Below are positions 61,397 through 64,000 of a stretch of 64,000 bases of DNA, one piece after another. Position 1 is the stretch's first letter. Every line of letters starts with the position of its first letter. Under the pieces are notes generated by a model. The model was not told the origin of the DNA, ran no database searches, and saw nothing but the letters and a program-made list of their open reading frames with translations. The DNA lies in assembly GCF_000687555.1 (NCBI RefSeq), contig NZ_JHWJ01000007.1, positions 149,028 to 213,027 on the forward strand, given 5' to 3'. The translations under genes were made by a program, and so were the position numbers. This DNA comes from [Clostridium] aerotolerans DSM 5434 (GTDB taxonomy: Bacteria > Bacillota > Clostridia > Lachnospirales > Lachnospiraceae).

Positions 61397-61873
61397 ATGA
61401 AAGTAGAAAAAAAAATATTTATCTTTGCTTTACTTGTCACATGCATTTTAATATTAATTTATAAAAACAATATTAATACTAAAGATAATGAAATGACATC
61501 TAAAATGGCTGAAAGTACATTAACTCTAAATAATTTTAGCGATATATCCATGTCGTTAGAGAACTTAGATAATACTATAATCACAGTGCGTATTAATTCT
61601 TCTGCTAATGATTCAGTTATATTTGGTGAAGATTATATCATTGAAGCAAAAAATGGACAAAAGTGGTACACTTTACCTATTAATAAAGATATTATGTTTA
61701 CTTCTATAGGGTATGAATTAATAAAAGGAACCAGCTTCTTGTGGTCCACTGATTATGATATTTTATATGGCAAATTATCTCCAGGGAAATATCGAATGAT
61801 AAAAAGTTTTAGAGTCGAACCACCACAGGGAACACCTAAAGATTATTTCGTTAGTGTTGAGTTTACAGTATAA
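61397..61873 (+). CDS. membrane-anchored immunoglobulin-like domain protein (Big_14-like)
   Basis: A 158-residue protein with an N-terminal membrane anchor or uncleaved signal (residues 5-23, KKIFIFALLVTCILILIYK) and an extracellular Ig-like beta domain: NDSVIFGEDYIIEAKNGQKWYTLP (seen over about 75-98), SFLWSTDYDILYGKLSPGKYR (about 118-138). The pattern matches small Ig-like domains found in many Firmicutes surface proteins. Very AT-rich, unlike most of the window, which hints at acquisition. Ribosome site AAAGGAATT. Function unknown. Confidence 0.75.
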   Translation: MKVEKKIFIFALLVTCILILIYKNNINTKDNEMTSKMAESTLTLNNFSDISMSLENLDNTIITVRINSSANDSVIFGEDYIIEAKNGQKWYTLPINKDIMFTSIGYELIKGTSFLWSTDYDILYGKLSPGKYRMIKSFRVEPPQGTPKDYFVSVEFTV

Positions 61874-62181
61874 ATAAATACATACTCACCACACTTTTTA
61901 ACTGACAGATATATTTTTTCATGTTGTTGAAGTAAAAACTTACAGAAAAGTATAAAAATATACTATGTCAAAGCAATCAATAAGCAGCGGAAAACAAGCT
62001 TAAACAAATTTATAATATTCATATAGTCACCTGGAAATAAAGTATGTAAGATTGCAAATGGAGTATGCAGGTTAGTTTTAAAAGAGAAAGAGGCTTCTTT
62101 TACAATTGATTAGTATTAAATTCAATTTCCAGAACATAAAATGATATGATCCCAGTGCATAGTAAAGGTGATTGTGTTGTT
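61874..62181. other. AT-rich intergenic region
   Basis: About 300 bases with no gene, strong hairpin or recognisable promoter that I can support. An upstream in-frame ATG of the transpeptidase gene (62146) lies here but lacks a ribosome site. Confidence 0.5.
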
Positions 62182-63582
62182 ATGAATTATGAAAATATGA
62201 GCGCTTGTGAAAAGCGGGAGGCCATAGAACTCCTGGGAATCATAGTGGCAGCAGTGATGTTATTGTATTTGCTCATCTCTTTTTACTTTACCAGTCATTT
62301 CTTTTTCTCTACGACCATAAACGGAGCAGATGTATCTTTAAAAAACGAACGGCAGGCGGATCAAATCATAAGAAGATACACGGAAAATTATAAACTCCTT
62401 CTGATTGAACGAGAAGGTAAATCGGATGAGATTACCGGACTGGAAGCAGGACTGGAATACAAGAATAAAACATATGTAAAAGAGGCGCTTCATGAGCAGA
62501 AAGCACTTCGATGGATCGGATCATTATTTAAAAAACAGAAGTTTCTTTCGGAGAATTTATTTTCCTATAATGAGAACAAGCTTAATTTAACGTTGATTCA
62601 GTTAAACTGCTTTACGCAGGCGGAAATAGAACCTGAAAATGTGTCTTACCAATATGCGGACGGACATTATCAAATGGTAAAGGAAATTTACGGTAATCGG
62701 GTTGAAAAAGAAAAACTGAAAGCTTCTGTAGCAGACAGCCTTTTAAAAGGAAAAACAAAACTTGATCTGGAAGCAAACTCCTGTTACATAAATCCCGTAT
62801 ATACCATGAAATCTTCTAAAGCCTTTAAAACCCTCAGACATTTAAATAAATACGCATCTACTCATGTCACCTATCTTTTTGGCAGTAACAGAGAAGTGGT
62901 TGATGGGAATGTGATACAATTCTGGATTACAGTAGATGAAAATCTGGATATTATACTGGATAAAGATAAAGTCAGGGCCTATGTGAAGGCTATGAGTAAG
63001 AAATATGATACGGTAGGGGTGAAAAGAAGTTTTAAAACCTCTCTCGGGACAATGGTGGATATAGAGGGGGGAATCTATGGCTGGAAGATAGATCAGGAAG
63101 CTGAAACATCGGCTCTGGCAGATAATATCAACTCAGGACGGATTGTTATAAGAGAACCTTTATATGTTCAAAGAGCAATATCAAGAGACGGTAATGAAAT
63201 CGGAGAAACATATGTGGAGTTAAATATAACCAGACAGCATATGTGGTTCTACAAGGATGGCAAACTCATTGCCCAGGGTCCGGTGGTTACCGGAAATCCA
63301 AACAGAGGTAATGCCACAGTAACCGGAGCTTACATGCTTAATTATAAACAGGAAGGTGTATCGTTGACCGGACCTGGCTACGAAGCCGGTGTCCAGTATT
63401 GGATGCCCTTTTACGGAAATATTGGAATTCACGACGCGAAATGGAGGCATGCTTTTGGGGGAGAGATTTATAAAAGGAATGGATCTCATGGCTGTGTGAA
63501 TGCCCCCTATTATCTTGCTAAAGCAATATACGAATATATAGAATCTGGTATTCCAATTATTTGTTATGAGGAGAAAAAATGA
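62182..63582 (+). CDS. L,D-transpeptidase (YkuD) with membrane anchor and PG-binding domain
   Basis: A 466-residue envelope enzyme that crosslinks peptidoglycan stems or anchors proteins. One membrane segment (about 18-42, LLGIIVAAVMLLYLLISFYFT) precedes two VanW/PG_binding_4-like modules (FSTTINGADVSLKN ... ADQIIRRY; TSLGTMVDIEGGIYGWKIDQ) and the catalytic YkuD domain (about 345-466) with YVELNITRQHMWFYKDGK, IGIHDAKWR and the active-site SHGCVNAP (catalytic Cys). ATG 62182 has AAAGGTGAT nine bases upstream. Confidence 0.92.
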   Translation: MNYENMSACEKREAIELLGIIVAAVMLLYLLISFYFTSHFFFSTTINGADVSLKNERQADQIIRRYTENYKLLLIEREGKSDEITGLEAGLEYKNKTYVKEALHEQKALRWIGSLFKKQKFLSENLFSYNENKLNLTLIQLNCFTQAEIEPENVSYQYADGHYQMVKEIYGNRVEKEKLKASVADSLLKGKTKLDLEANSCYINPVYTMKSSKAFKTLRHLNKYASTHVTYLFGSNREVVDGNVIQFWITVDENLDIILDKDKVRAYVKAMSKKYDTVGVKRSFKTSLGTMVDIEGGIYGWKIDQEAETSALADNINSGRIVIREPLYVQRAISRDGNEIGETYVELNITRQHMWFYKDGKLIAQGPVVTGNPNRGNATVTGAYMLNYKQEGVSLTGPGYEAGVQYWMPFYGNIGIHDAKWRHAFGGEIYKRNGSHGCVNAPYYLAKAIYEYIESGIPIICYEEKK

Positions 63583-63668
63583 GTACATAAAATCACCATT
63601 ATTTTAATAATGAGGCTGCTCACACCAGTTAGGAAAATAATAAAGGAGATTAAATTAATTTTTACTGG

Positions 63669-64000
63669 GAGAATCCCAAAGTTTGTGTAAACTTTCAAAC
63701 TGATGTAAAATAAAATTACTCAGTTTGGAGGTTTTATTTTATGGCAAAAAGAAGAAGGGACGAGTCTCCCGAAAGACAGGCACTACGTGAAATGATGAAT
63801 GGATATCTGAAAGAAAATCCAGTTAAGAATGGAACAGATGTCAATGGTCTCATGAGAGAAATGATGTCTGTCATCCTGGAAGGTAGTCTGGATGGTGAAA
63901 TGGAGGAGGAACTTGGTTACTCCAAGTACGATTTCCGTAACAAAGAAACAGATAATAGCAGGAATGGTTATAACTCAAAAACATTACATACTAGTTACGG
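63669..64000 (+). mobile_element. IS256-family element, left part (cut by window end)
   Basis: The sequence GGGAGAATCCCAAAGTTTG from about 63668 followed by TGTAAAC resembles the terminal inverted repeat region of IS256-type elements, and a transposase starts 70 bases inside. The exact left tip and target duplication cannot be fixed because the right end is outside the window. Confidence 0.65.
63741..64000 (+). CDS. IS256-family (Mutator-type) transposase, N-terminal part
   Basis: Eighty-six codons are visible, open to the window end: MAKRRRDESPERQALREM, then LMREMMSVILEGSLDGEMEE, ELGYSKYDFRNKETDNSRNG and YNSKTLHTSYG. The MMSVILEGSLDGEM...LGY and NSRNGY segments are the standard N-terminus of IS256 transposases. 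GGAGG lies nine bases before the ATG. The catalytic DDE region would be beyond the window. Confidence 0.9.
   Translation, partial: MAKRRRDESPERQALREMMNGYLKENPVKNGTDVNGLMREMMSVILEGSLDGEMEEELGYSKYDFRNKETDNSRNGYNSKTLHTSY

Overview
The window looks like a chromosomal piece of a spore-forming Clostridium cluster XIVa / Lachnospiraceae bacterium (Lacrimispora-like; this is inference from gene content, AGGAGG-type ribosome binding sites, sporulation-type genes and the gene order hprK-murB-rapZ-whiA-HPr-dnaE-pfkA). I see no rRNA, tRNA or CRISPR array. It is mostly ordinary chromosome, with a truncated IS256-type element entering at the right edge.

Layout. 1-2.2 kb: two RCK/TrkA potassium-channel subunits and an alpha/beta hydrolase. 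2.2-12.3 kb: a pectin-oligosaccharide locus (sugar ABC transporter, GH28 galacturonidase, GH105 unsaturated rhamnogalacturonyl hydrolase, a short divergent GH105-like protein, esterase, TIM-barrel isomerase, AraC regulator) with two near-identical cre/LacI-type palindromes. 12.4-24.9 kb: minus-strand housekeeping block (hprK, murB, rapZ, whiA, a Crh-like HPr, dnaE, pfkA, uvrC). 25-34.6 kb: tag, map, a DUF1846 protein, a CarD factor, the deoB-cdd-pdp-deoC nucleoside salvage operon, a c-di-AMP receptor and a Nudix protein. 34.6-41.1 kb: ferritin-like protein, MutS2-like ATPase without the Smr nuclease, tandem-Nudix protein, TipAS-type MerR regulator, and two candidate structured RNAs (37251-37459 and 39014-39345, both minus strand). 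41.4-43.6 kb: a large collagen-like protein with two jelly-roll caps and a sigma-K-like promoter, probably a spore-surface filament. 44-50 kb: nth, an EndoQ-like nuclease, a secreted cell-wall-binding-type protein, an MFS/AraC pair. 50-57.5 kb: a YtrA-type GntR/ABC operon under a 21-bp-arm palindrome, two chemoreceptors, a tocopherol-cyclase-like protein, ldh. 57.7-60.5 kb: a Cd/Zn efflux module (P1B ATPase, separate HMA protein, divergent ArsR) with overlapping divergent promoters. 60.5-64 kb: AraC regulator, AT-rich Ig-like protein, L,D-transpeptidase and the IS256-type left end.

How parts may work together. The ABC transporter would import pectin oligomers that the cytoplasmic GH28/GH105/esterase enzymes (none has a signal peptide) degrade. 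The cre-like palindromes in that locus, together with hprK and the Crh-like HPr (Glu15, Ser46) elsewhere in the window, suggest carbon catabolite control. The strongest undescribed candidates are the two structured RNAs, the miniature GH105-like protein, and the Smr-less MutS2-like gene preceded by its own promoter-terminator RNA. All homology statements are from reading the sequence; no database search or folding program was run.
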